Position numbers and translations under genes: made by a program | Notes under the pieces: generated by a model | What the model saw: the letters and a program-made list of their open reading frames with translations, nothing else | Database searches by the model: none | Told to the model about the DNA's origin: nothing | Shown: positions 10,706 to 21,133 of the stretch, piece by piece | Layout: the number at the start of each line of letters is the position of its first letter | Position numbering within the stretch: position 1 is the stretch's first letter | Assembly (NCBI RefSeq): GCF_048544455.1 | Contig: NC_133534.1 | Location: 90,735,637 to 90,799,636 of the forward strand | From: Silene latifolia | Taxonomy: Eukaryota > Streptophyta > Magnoliopsida > Caryophyllales > Caryophyllaceae | Direction of reading: 5' to 3' | Length of the DNA: 64,000 bases

Positions 10706-13470
10706 TCAAGGGGGCATGTTCAAGGTGTTGTTGATGTTGCTCAACACCTTGAAGAAGTAATCAAAAGCTTGTTCATTATCATGGTAGAGGTCCTCGATAG
10801 ACCGTGGCCCTTGTTGTTGGTCATGATCGATAGCATGTCCAATGTAGGGATTAAAAATCCCTTCAAATTCGTCGTCCCAAAGACCACAAACTTCATTGAG
10901 TTTTATCATTGAAAATCTCTTGCTTAGATGGAGACAACTCTCCCAATTTCTTCTCTTGGCCAATGAGGCCATCCTCTTCTTCCTTGGTTGATTTTGATGA
11001 GCTTTGCAAGCTCTTCTTGTCATAATTCACTTGCTCTTTGAATGGAGCATCTTCAATTTTCTTCTTCCATTGGAGTTTCGATTTCTTCCTCTCATCTTTT
11101 CGACTATAATGATCAATCATAAAACATGGCTCATGCAAATGAGGAGCTCTCATGGTCTTGTCAAGATTAAAAGTTATGCTTTCATCTCCCACTTCTAGAG
11201 TGAGCTCTCCATGTTTCACATCAATCACCGCACCCGCGGTGTGTAGGAAAGGTCTTCCTAGGATGATTGGAATGTTGGAATCTTCCTCCATATCAGCAAT
11301 GACAAAGTCCACCGGGATGAAAAACTTCCCAATTCGCACGGGGACATCTTCCCATATCCCTAACGGTGTCTTCGTCGATCTATCGGCCATTTGGAGTGTG
11401 ATGTTAGTGCATTTAAGCTCTCCCATCCCCAACCTTTTACTTACCGAGTATGGCATGACACTCACACTAGCCCCTAGATCGCATAAGGCTTTGTTGATCG
11501 TCGTGTCGCCAATTGTACACGGTATTGAGAAGCTTCCCGGATCCTTTAACTTTGGAGGTGAACTCCCTTGAAGTATTGCACTACTCACCTTAGTGAAGGC
11601 GATAGTCTCAAGTTTCCGGATCGACTTCTTCTTTGTGAGGATATCTTTCATGTACTTCGCATAGGCCGGAACGTGATTGATTAATTCCGTGAAAGGAATT
11701 GAGACTTCTAAATTCTTCACAATTTCCATGAATTTTCCAAGTTGATCATCAAATTTGGGCTTGGTTTGACGACTTGGAAAAGGAAGTCTAATCACAATGG
11801 GCTCCTTCTCTTTGGCCTTGTCTTCATTTTTCTTTGAACTTTCTTCTTTTGATGATTCTCCATCTTTGGAGTTTTGCACAATTTCTTCCTTTTCGCTAGC
11901 TTCCACAACTTCATCCTCAACTTGCTTCTTCGGTGCTTCATACCTTGTACCACTTCTCAAGTGAATGGCACTAACGTTTCATGCCTTGGGGGATTACTTT
12001 GAGGTGGTAATTGCCCCTTTTGTCTTTGTGAGCTTGAAGATGCTAGTTGAGTCAATTGTGTTTCCAACATCTTGGTGTGAGCTAGAATGTTGTTGATGGT
12101 GGTTTCTTTTGCTTGGCTATCTTTTTGCATTTGGGTGAAAAATTCTTGTTGATTCTTTTGCATTTGGAGGACCGCTTTTTGGACATCAAAACCTTGGTCA
12201 TTTTGGTGATTGTATGGATTTTGATTTTGGTAACCTTGGTTTTGATTGTAAAAGGGTCTTTCATTTTGGTTTCTCATGGGTGGTGGAGTGTATGTTGTTT
12301 GAGGGTTTTGAACATTTTGGCTTTTGTATGAGAGATTTGGATGGAATTTGGTGTTTTCATTGTAGAAGTTGGAATAAGGGGTACCACTCTTGTATGCTTG
12401 GAAAGCATTCACTTGTTCATTTGTTCCCCTACATTCACCTTGGTCATGTCCCAAAGTTCCACAATTCTCACATATCCCACTTGGGATTGATGAGGATGCC
12501 GTCATGGCATTAACATGATGCTTCGATGATTTTGAGTTTTCCTCAAGTCTAGCCATAGCTTGTTCAAACTTCAAGTTGATTGTGTCAATGTGAGCACTAA
12601 GTTGAGCACCCAATTGAGTAACGGAGTCCACTTCATGCTTTCCTCCTCTAGTAGCCTTGCGAGGTCTACTATATTGTGAGTTATGGACCGCCATTTCCTC
12701 AATCTTGTTCCATGTTTGATTGTCATCAACTTCGGTGAACATTCCATTTGATCCCATATTGAGAATGTTCCTAGAATCTTCATATAAACCATTCCAAAAT
12801 TGTTGTACCAAAAACCATTCGCTAAGTCCATGGTGAGGACATGAGCGACAAATTCCTTTAAACCGCTTCCAAGCTTCATACAAAGACTCTTCATCCCTTT
12901 GCTTAAAACCCGTAATTTGAGCTCTTAGCATGTTGGTCTTTTCCGGTGGGTAGAAATTTTTGTAGAAAGCTAGAGCCAACTTCTTCCAAGAATCTATTCC
13001 AAGGGTGGCCTTATCAAGGCCCTTCAACCATTGCTTTGCGGTGCCGATTAAGGAAAAGGGAAATAAGACCCATCTAATTTGGTCTTGAGTCACGCCCGTT
13101 TGAGAGATAGCATCACAATAATCGCAAAAGGTTTCCATATGAGAATGAGGGTCCTCACTAGTTGGATGAAGGCGGACTTGGCAATAAAATTTCCGGTGAG
13201 ATGTTGCGGTGTAGGAGTACCATTTGGTAGATTCTCCTCGGTGGGTACGGAGTGTGACGAGAATTTTGGCATTGTAGGTGGATTTTGTGGGGTATTGTGT
13301 AATGGGTTTTCTTCTCCTTCTATTGCGAAAGGATTGACAAACTCACTAGTGGGTTGAACAACTTCACCAACACCTCTCAAATTCCTCCTAACAAGTCTCC
13401 TATTGTTCGTCAAGGTTCTTTCGATTTCACGGTCAAAAGGTAACAAATCACTTTGTAACCTTCTAGACAT
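10706..13470 (-). pseudogene. gag-pro: Athila-type gag-protease of E', frameshifted
   Basis: Gag assembles particles and the aspartic protease cleaves the polyprotein. Translation from the ATG at 13468-13470 gives an arginine-rich N-terminus (MSRRLQSDLL). A retrotransposon gag domain follows (around GTAKQWLKGLDKATL, FYPPEKTNMLRAQI, SLYEAWKRFKGICRSCPHHG), then a CCHC knuckle CENCGTLGHDQGEC and an asparagine/glutamine-rich linker. The protease has CDLGASVSVMPYS as active-site segment and IILGRPFLHTAGAVIDV as flap-side motif. Reading needs frame changes near 13160, 11960 and 10900. E has the same protein with different breaks. No RT follows; the frame ends at NMPP with a stop at 10706. Confidence 0.88.
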
Positions 13471-13586
13471 GCAAAATATCAAACAACTCAAAAACAATTA
13501 GAACAAACCTTGAGGAGTTTTACTTCCTCAAGGCGAAGAAAGACACAACTAATAACAAAAAGGAAATCTAAGTCAAACAAACACCG
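13471..13586 (-). other. Short leader of E' between primer site and gag
   Basis: About 116 bases with no ORF. It aligns with 37255-37372 of E and includes a CTCCTCAAGG word shared by both copies. Confidence 0.6.
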
Positions 13587-13604
13587 TCCCCGGCAACGGC
13601 GCCA
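13587..13604 (-). other. Primer binding site of E' (tRNA-Asp)
   Basis: Minus strand TGGCGCCGTTGCCGGGGA is the complement of the 3' end of plant tRNA-Asp, the usual Athila primer. It sits five bases from the LTR end. Confidence 0.92.
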
Positions 13605-13609
13605 TTTTT

Positions 13610-15359
13610 TGATGCGACTCCGCTAAGTGTTCACAAATTAAGATGTGGTCGTTGGTCACGGTCGAATCAAAACACAATTTATAGCTTAACAAGCAACTCT
13701 ACAATTAGTAAAGAGGCAAGTAAAGGTCGGATCCCAAGGGACGGGAGTTGAAATGAGATTTCTATTGTAACTAGTGGTGTCTAAGAGGTGTCACAAATTG
13801 GGTTGATGTAGAAGGTTACTAAACTAGAATAACAATGAAAATAAACAAGCAAGATGAATAAAAGGGGTGTAAACAATTGATTAAAGGCACTAGGGTGTCA
13901 TGGGGTCATAGGGGAATCATGGGATATGATCATACAAACATGTTCTCAAATTATAAGCAAGCAATTATTGTTGTGATGGATTGAGTTGGGTTATGTCTTA
14001 CAATCCTGGGAAAGTTTGGGTCCCGGAGCCGAATTGATTAGATTGTACAACACCTACAAGTCGACTTAATCTTCCCTACTCAACAACATGCATGGTCTAA
14101 TGAGACTCGAGTTGGGTTATGTCTTACAAGTCTCATTGAAAAGATAGAAGATGATAGTAAATGCAAGGATTCATAGGCTTAGCATTTCATCAAATATAAC
14201 ATGTGCATGAGTTGAGATCAAAACAAGCAAGCAAATAAAACATGAAAGCATATTAATTTAAGCATGAATCATTCCCCATGTTGGTTTCCCCTAATCACCC
14301 ATTAACCCTAGCTAAGAGACTACTCACTCATTATCATGTTGATCATGCTAGCAAGGTTGTCAATCATACCAACAATATGAAACATGATGAATAAATGAAA
14401 GTAATTAATAATAATTAAAAAGGGATTAAGAGATTATACCTACTAATGATTCCAATAATAAAGCAAGAATAATAGAAGTACTTGAATGCTAGATTGAGAG
14501 GTTGTCAATCTCCCAATAATAACCCAAATAATCTTCAATTACCCAAAATAAAGGATGTACAAAAGAGAGATTAAAGAACTAAAACTTGGATTAAAACTTG
14601 ATTAATACTTGATTACAATATTGAAGAGAGATTTGATTGATATTAACTACACTAATTATTGATAAGAAGAACATGCTCCTCTAATTAGCCTAATGGGGTA
14701 TTTATAGTGAAAATTAGGGAGGATGCATTAGGGTTAACTAAGGGCTAAACTAGTAATTACACTTTTTAAGTTGAGCAAGGAGGACCCGGTATTTTCTGAG
14801 AGAAGGGCTTCTCTTTTCGTAGCTTGAAGAAGACAATCCGTGCTGTGAAGAAATCCGGGCGGAATAAGGTCGGGACGGACGGATTTGGGCGGTGGAATCC
14901 GAGCGGATTATGGGGAATCCGGGCGGATTGTTGAGGGGGAATCCGAGCGGATTCTAGCTGGGACGCTCGGATTGTGCGGGGACGGACGGATTGTTGACAA
15001 TCCGCTCGGATTGTCATCAAAGATAGTAACTTCTTCTTTTCTTCCCTTTTCTTCATAAATTCCTTGGGGATTTCCTTGGGGACTCAAGGATCTTTCCTCA
15101 ACATTGCTCTTCTACTATGATATGTACAAAGGCCTTCTAATATTGTCTCTCCTTGATGCTTGGTCATTGAATTCGATCAATTTAGTCTCGTTTTGCCATG
15201 AAAATGCAAGATTCTTACTCCTTTCCTACCAAGGGATCAAAATCTCAAAGAATATGCAAAACAAAGGACTAAAGATAAGAAATGACCCAAATAAGCACTA
15301 AAAAGCATGGAAACAAGGCTAATTCGGGGGCTAAATATGCGCCAATTATGGTCACATCA
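13610..15359 (-). repeat. 5' LTR of E'
   Basis: Read on the minus strand it begins TGATGTGACCATAATTGG and ends GTCGCATCA; length 1750. It aligns with the LTRs of E. A TATA box (minus TATAAATA, plus 14699-14706) lies downstream of a cluster of palindromic CpG dyads at about 14838-15014, such as AATCCGAGCGGATT at 14897. The target duplication would be TGCCT (15360-15364), unconfirmed because the other end is outside the window. Confidence 0.9.
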
Positions 15360-15364
15360 TGCCT

Positions 15365-15381
15365 CCCCGGCAACGGCGCCA
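15365..15381 (-). other. Primer binding site of F (tRNA-Asp)
   Basis: Minus strand TGGCGCCGTTGCCGGGG, five bases from the LTR end. E' begins only five bases beyond it. Confidence 0.88.
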
Positions 15382-15386
15382 AAATT

Positions 15387-16906
15387 TGATACCGTCGTAG
15401 AGTACCAAAGATAATTTTATAAATCCAAACTACTACTATAGCTAGTGGCAGTCAGGGTCGAACCACGGAGAGGCGATGCAATTAATAGTTGTCTAATTTT
15501 AGTCTAAGGTAACAGTAGTATGGGGGTTTGAGTTAAATAGTTCTATAACTAAAGGCAATCAAATTAAAACTAAACTAAGGTATATGAATGAGTAATTAAA
15601 GTAATAATATGAAATCAAATATTAAAAGGATGCTAAGTTGCTCGGTTCAGTATAGTTTCGGCAGTAGTATACTAAGTAAGTCTGAGTTAATCACGTGAGA
15701 TGGGAAAAATAAGAAGTCCTCTCGGTCCATACTTAACAGGTAGCATCTTTCGATCTAGCTACGGGTCCCTAATATCACTAGTACTAACTCTCGTCCTGAA
15801 AAGTGATTTAAAAGTCTAAATTAACTTATCTCTCGATCTTATTAATTTAGTCATCTTAATTAAGTAGTCTATTTCCCCCCCCCCCCCTATCTTTCGATCT
15901 TGTCGGGTCGGTCAAGTCCTAAGCATTCAACTAGTCGCGTGCACTCGATTCGTCAAATATAGCAATTAAGTTAATTAAAACGAAACTGATCTCACGTGAG
16001 CCGGTCGATCGACCAGGGTAGGCAGTCGATCGACCATGGCGCAACTTAGGTCTACGAATTTCTATGCCGCCTACGCTACAGGTCCCCTACATCCTAGTAC
16101 AAAGGGTTTAGCTACTCATGATGATGATAATAACAGCAATAAAATTAACAAATAAATCAAACGAATTCATAATTAAACTAACTAATTAAATAACTATCAT
16201 GAAACGATAAATTGGCTTTGGGAAATCTAACTTAGCAATTCTAATCTATGAATGAATGAAAGCAAGGAAATTGTATAATGGAACAGAGAAATACCGTAAA
16301 GGATTGAAAAGAAAAGATCAAACCCAATGCAAAAGAAAACTTTATTGACGAAAGAATAATCTAAGCTAATGAAATAATTAAAAGTTCAACTTCCGTGTTT
16401 TGAACCCTAATTAATTCGATCCCCTGTTGCAGTAGGGAGGAGTTACGTTATATAGATAGTCATACGTAACTTTATTCTTAAAACCTAATTACAATGGGCT
16501 TCGGAATTCTAATTAAATCTTGCGCGTAGAGTCGTGGGGTGGTCGATCGACCACTGAGACCAGTCGATCGACGACTCTCTTTCCTGCAGACTTTTGTTCA
16601 GCATTTTGACAGTCTATAGACCACTGTAGCTGGTAGTCCGCTTTTAAATTCTCCATAAATCTATTTCCAGGCCTTGAAACGCGCGCCAAGTTCATTTCTT
16701 GAGTAAATACTTCATGTCAAATAATATGCCAAGTACTCGGGGACGGATTCGGTTCAATTTCCGCTGGATTCTTCACATTTCTGCAATATTGCACAAAAAC
16801 ACAAAAAGTGGAAGGAAATAGGGGAAATAGTAGCTTAAACTACACAAATGAGCTCTGAAATGCGTGTAAAATAGGGTGTAAAACATCATATTACGGACAC
16901 GCATCA
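15387..16906 (-). repeat. 5' LTR of F
   Basis: Minus strand begins TGATGCGTGTCC and ends CGGTATCA; 1520 bases. A TATA-like CTATATAAC (minus; plus 16447-16455) is present. Palindromes GTCGATCGAC occur at 16542, 16563, 16004 and 16025, with a decayed GTCTATAGAC at 16612. A run of 13 C lies at 15875-15887. Assignment rests on TG...CA ends and the adjacent primer site; no second LTR is visible. Confidence 0.78.
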
Positions 16907-17724
16907 GTGCCGCTGAAACACGGGTTCATATTTTTTTTAAGTCTTTCTTCCTATTCTTTCTTCTATTCCGCAAACCCTAATCCCAAATCTCTCTCAAAGT
17001 ACACTTGTTCTTGTTGATTTTGTGCTTGAACTTGGGTGATTTCTTTGCTTAATTCGTTCCTTTTGCTTGCTAATCAATCAAGGTATGAATATCTATCCTA
17101 CTTTGGTGCTTTTAATTAATTAGAGACATGTAGGATGTTGAAAGTGGTTGGAAAAATCGATTTATGCGGGCTAAATCTTGCTTATAATGGTTGTAATATG
17201 ATCTACATGCTTCAATTTGTTGAATATTGACAATAGTTATGCAAAAATCGAACCAAATTAGGACCTTACATGACTCGAATTTTCTAGGGTTTGAGAATTT
17301 AAATTTAATTTTGGTTGTCTTTTGTATGTAAAAGGATGAAAATTGGGTAATATATGTTGTACACATCATGTTTAGAAGTGATTTTGATGATTTTCCCTCA
17401 AAAATTTGCCTTAAAACTCCGTCTTAAAAAGTGCCCGAAACTGAAATTCGTCTTACATTATGATGAAATTTGTTTATTGGTGAAGCTAGTTTGATGGTTG
17501 ATTTCTTAAAATTTGTAGTTATGATGTAAATGGATGCTATACTTGTTATAATTTTAACAGTTGTAGAGACCGTCTGATGATTAGAATTGAGAGTTATACA
17601 TATATTTTTGGGATTGTTGGTGAAATTGTTTACTTAGTTGCTCCTTTCTATGACTTTACATGAATGCCCTGCATGTTTTTCCAAGTATGTGTGAGTTGTA
17701 TATTTAAGTTATATGTTGAAACAG
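16907..17724 (+). other. Leader of the G ORF with a predicted intron
   Basis: A CT-rich leader that contains AAACCCTAA near 16973. A splice donor (AATCAAG|GTATGAAT, intron start 17083) and an acceptor (GAAACAG|ATGCCG, intron end 17724) place a 642-base intron directly before the ATG. The intron is A+T-rich and has no long ORF on the plus strand. This looks like a separate 5' untranslated exon for the ORF. Its upstream part is cut off by F. Confidence 0.55.
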
Positions 17725-19287
17725 ATGCCGAGACCAACCGTGGGAACCCGACAGAGCAAGAGGGGAGCCCGAGGTGGGAGAGGGGAGTTGACCTACGGTC
17801 CCAGCGTTACCGGAGTACCCGTCAGTAGTCTTTGTGGACTTTACCCAAAGGGGTAATTTTGTAGCTTTGCAGAACCGGAAGATGAGACCTACCCGGTGTA
17901 TAGACACCACTCTCTTGGCTGACTTGGGGATTGAGACCGATGTTCGGCATATCTTTGAGACTCTGGGGATGACTGGGTTATACCGTCTCCGGAAACATTC
18001 TTATGGTTTCTTGACACTTGAATTTATGAGTTCGTTTAAGTACGATGAGGTGGAAAAAACTGTTGAGTTCCGCCTGATGAACACAATTTTTCTCTTGACA
18101 ATGGATATGTTTGCAACTCACCTTGGCTTGGCTAAACCCGCTAAGGGAGCTCTCTGTGATATTCTGTCTGAGTGTGGGGTTAGTAGCCTCATGCCTTGTC
18201 TTACCGGGAAACCAGCTCCTACTTCTAATAACATGTTTATCAACGATGTTCAACATGTCACTTTGAAGATTTTCCTTCGTGCTTTGACATGCCTGCTTTA
18301 TGAGAGGAAGGATGTGAGTAAGTTAAACTCACACGAGTTGATGTTGCTGATGGCGTACCTTAACCCCACCCGGTCTCAGAGAGCGGCCTTTAGTGCCCCT
18401 GCCTTTGTGTGTGCCAGTTTAGCGCTGATGTCTTCTTCCGACACCCGCTTCCTGAGTTGTGGGGCCATTGGCACTCGGTTGGCAGAGAGACTTACTTCCT
18501 TTGAGGCCTCCTCGGCCTACACTCCTTTGACCACCACGGTGCCTACCTTGGACCGAGACTATTTCCTCGACCAGAAATGGTTGAGAACCTTGGGGGATGG
18601 TAGTTTTACATGGAGAGTGTGGGGTATGAGTTGGATGCGGATACCAGCTCCTGAGCACCTTCCCGTTATAGAGCCTTTACCAGCGGCAGTGGTGTATGCC
18701 GATTCTGACGAGGAGGAGGAGGAGGAGCGTCCTGCGAGGCAGACGTACCTCATTGACCGAATATCCTACAGGTCATGCCCGAGCCGAGGAAGGGGGAGAA
18801 TGTGAGAGCCGAGGATGCCCAGCCTAGGGTGGGGAGGGGACCACGCCGAGTGAGAGAGATGATGGTTGCGAGTCAGCCAATGCAGCCGGAGCAGCCAATG
18901 CTACCACAGTTTCAGTACCAGTTTCCTGGTTACCCTTCTTTCGATAGCCTAGAGATGCGTGAGAGCTACCTTACAGAGAGAGTGTCTTCTACCTTGACAC
19001 TCTGAAACCTGCACGAAATGTCCCACGTACAGGATATTAGGACCACGGGACCCCAGCCGGTTTGGTGGAGAGGTATCGGGGACGACAGTGGGGTCTTCCA
19101 CTCTTATGGTGTGGATAGGTCGATTTCGGGAGAGCCTCAGTCATACCCCTATGGTTGTTTGGCCCCTTGGCGCATGGGAGCAGGTGCTGGAGTAGGTGGT
19201 GATGCGGGTCATGATGCGGCGGGAGCGGGTACCTCTAGTGGTGGCGTTGGTGATGATGCGGTGATGGACGAGCAGCAGCAGGAGTGA
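17725..19287 (+). pseudogene. ATHILA-type extra ORF of element G, frameshifted
   Basis: Unknown function. Starting at ATG 17725 the first 35 or so residues are arginine/glycine-rich. The frame shifts near 17830 and then continues to 18805. The central part has the layout of the E-family ORF: DVRHIFETLGMTGLYRL, then FLTLEFMSSFKYDEVEKTVEFRL, then MDMFATHLGLAK, but identity to it is low. A short acidic run (DSDEEEEEE) follows. A second shift near 18775 leads to a proline/glutamine-rich tail (to 19005), a stop, then a glycine-rich tail ending at 19287. No gag or pol of this element is visible. It could be a distant ATHILA ORF-1 family member; moderately sure. Confidence 0.62.
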
Positions 19288-19532
19288 TGATACTCCATTT
19301 TCTTCTTCTTATATTTCATAGTTTGTGGTGGATATTATTCCATTTTCGGTTGGTACCTTTGGATCTTGGTTTGTATGGTTGGCCATAAGGCCGTACTTTG
19401 TTTACTGTTAGACTAGTTATGCAGAATTTTAGGGTCGGGAGAGCATCCTGACTCGTGATTATATGATTGCCTAATTTACATTTGGCATTGGAGGATTTCG
19501 GACCTGTTGGATACGCGATTGAGTGCCCCTCA

Positions 19533-19632
19533 CTCGATCGAGAAACTACACGTATGGCAGTAGTGGAGTATTCCGACCTCAGCTCGATCGAGTAGGGTCA
19601 GCTCGATCGAGTGCCTGACTTACTCGATCGAG
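19533..19632 (+). repeat. Cluster of four CTCGATCGAG palindromes
   Basis: Perfect 10-base palindromes at 19533, 19583, 19602 and 19623, with a decayed relative (GCGATTGAGTG) near 19515. The same word recurs in the H LTR at 21275-21345. Confidence 0.9.
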
Positions 19633-20372
19633 TGTTACTGTTACAGGAACATTTCGAGTTTAGAATTGTTTGAATCATCATATTTTTGGATACTTTTATG
19701 TTAATCCTCGTTATTGGTATTTAGTAATGTCGTTTAACTTCACCGTTGATTTTGTAAGATGAGTGTGGTTATAATTGTATGCGATATATGTGGGTCAGAA
19801 CAATAAAACAAAGTGTTGAGGGACCATAATATGCGGTCGAATTTTCCAAGTTGATAGTCGTATATATATAGTGGTCATGCCATATCTACTAGTCGGAACG
19901 ATAAATCAAATTGCTACAGGTATGGTAAAGTGTGGCGGTGTTGTTCAAAGTTGACATAATTTCATATATAGATGTATCATGTGGGCTATATTTACGTAAT
20001 GTCAAGAAAGTGTCGTTGCAGCCATGAGTCGAGTATGTATATTGGTCGTTTCGCACAATTCTCGGTGGTGTTCGTATAACGTGTAGTCTATATCAAGTCG
20101 AGTTGGACAAGTGGAATATGATGGTTATAATGTGGTAGCATAATTAGTATGATCATATAACAAATATTTGGTGACTTTGCAGCTAGTTTATAGTAATATA
20201 TCTTGCGGTGTGCTACATAATTTCAGTGGTTTTACGTTTATTCGAGTTGTAATTATGTAATGTCAAAGAATAGGTTATGTCAATGTGCATCTATATGGTT
20301 TCGTGGTTTATGAGTAATGCCAAAATAATATAATACCTATCGGTTTTAGGGACAGGGAAGTTGCTTGATGGT

Positions 20373-20410
20373 GAACTTCGGGGACGAAGTTCCTTTTAAG
20401 AGGGGAAGAG
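20373..20410 (+). other. Hairpin plus polypurine tract, upstream copy
   Basis: GAACTTCG-GGGA-CGAAGTTC is a perfect 8-bp stem with a 4-base loop (20373-20392). It is followed by CTTTTAAGAGGGGAAGAG, which resembles the polypurine tract that precedes chromovirus 3' LTRs. The sequence after it (TAATGTCGC) is not a recognisable LTR start here. Confidence 0.5.
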
Positions 20411-21095
20411 TAATGTCGCAAAGGAAAAATAATGTAATTATAACAATTTTACAGTATTTCTGTGGTATTTTAATGTATGTGAATGATTGTTGGTGATAGT
20501 TTCATATGATTGTTTGGATACTTTCATAGTATTTTTGGTGCAATTGAGTAAGAATTAATGATTGTCGAATAAAATAGCATGCTGTATACTTTGTTTTCTG
20601 TAGTTATTCGTTATGTTGGCCTGAGAATTTGATGTTATTAGCAACAGTGGAGTTCCCTTGAGCAGTAGTGTGTTGTGTGGTTAAAGTAATAGAATATAAT
20701 GAAACATATGTGTTGTATGAATCAGTAGCATGTGGTGAGGAATCGATGGTAGGACCGTTGCTTTGTATGTTTCGTGGTTAGTAGTCATTGACAAGTAATG
20801 GATGAAGGTATAGTCTGACAGTTGTGTTGATGCACGTTTGAATAATAATATGTAGTAAATGCAAGTGGTAGTCGAGTTAGACGTTCATATGGTTGGTATG
20901 TGTTCTGTGATTCAAAAAGGAGGTTGTGATTAGTTGAGAGTCGTGTTGTGTATTGGGTGCTAAAGTGAAGGATGACGATGTTTCATGAACATACGTAGTG
21001 GGAGGGTAATTATAAACAGCTGTGTTGACTTGTGTCGGGCAATCGGAGGTGCTGACCTTAGTTTCTTTGTCGTGTGGTTCGGGAGAGGATGAGTT

Positions 21096-21133
21096 GAACT
21101 TCGGGAAAGAAGTTCTTTTTAAGGGGAGAAGAC
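21096..21133 (+). other. Hairpin plus polypurine tract of element H
   Basis: GAACTTC-GGGAAA-GAAGTTC forms a 7-bp stem (21096-21115). It is followed by TTTTTAAGGGGAGAAGAC, which directly abuts the LTR start at 21134. This is the normal place of the plus-strand primer. Confidence 0.65.

Larger units (their letters stand above)
7426..15359 (-). mobile_element. Element E': non-autonomous Athila-type Ty3/gypsy retrotransposon, partial
   Basis: Minus-strand element with 5' LTR (13610-15359), tRNA-Asp primer site, gag-protease pseudogene, a CpG-dyad array, an ATHILA-type ORF and part of the 3' non-coding region. Its 3' end lies left of the A' insertion, outside the window. Between the protease end (10706) and the extra ORF (9658) there is only about 1 kb, with no reverse transcriptase, RNase H or integrase. 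Element E on the plus strand has the same order, so the absence of pol is a family trait. It is inserted next to the primer site of F. Confidence 0.88.
15360..16906 (-). mobile_element. Element F: Athila-type LTR retrotransposon, only 5' LTR and primer site visible
   Basis: Minus-strand LTR followed directly by a second tRNA-Asp primer site. The interior is displaced leftward by the E' insertion and lies outside the window. The LTR is unlike that of E, so F is a separate family with the same primer. It sits in the leader of G; the possible target duplication is GTGCC (16907-16911), with no partner in view. Confidence 0.75.
19288..21133 (+). other. Non-coding stretch: 3' end of G and/or interior of chromovirus-like element H
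   Basis: No credible ORF. It holds four copies of CTCGATCGAG (19533, 19583, 19602, 19623) and a hairpin-polypurine unit at 20373-20410. A second similar unit lies at 21096-21133. I cannot place the boundary between G and H inside it. The repeated hairpin suggests two successive chromovirus-like 3' ends. Confidence 0.5.

Noticed and set aside
13587..13604. tRNA-like 3' end GGCAACGGCGCCA
   Set aside because: It is the primer binding site complement next to an LTR; no cloverleaf surrounds it. The same holds at 15365-15381 and 37237-37253.
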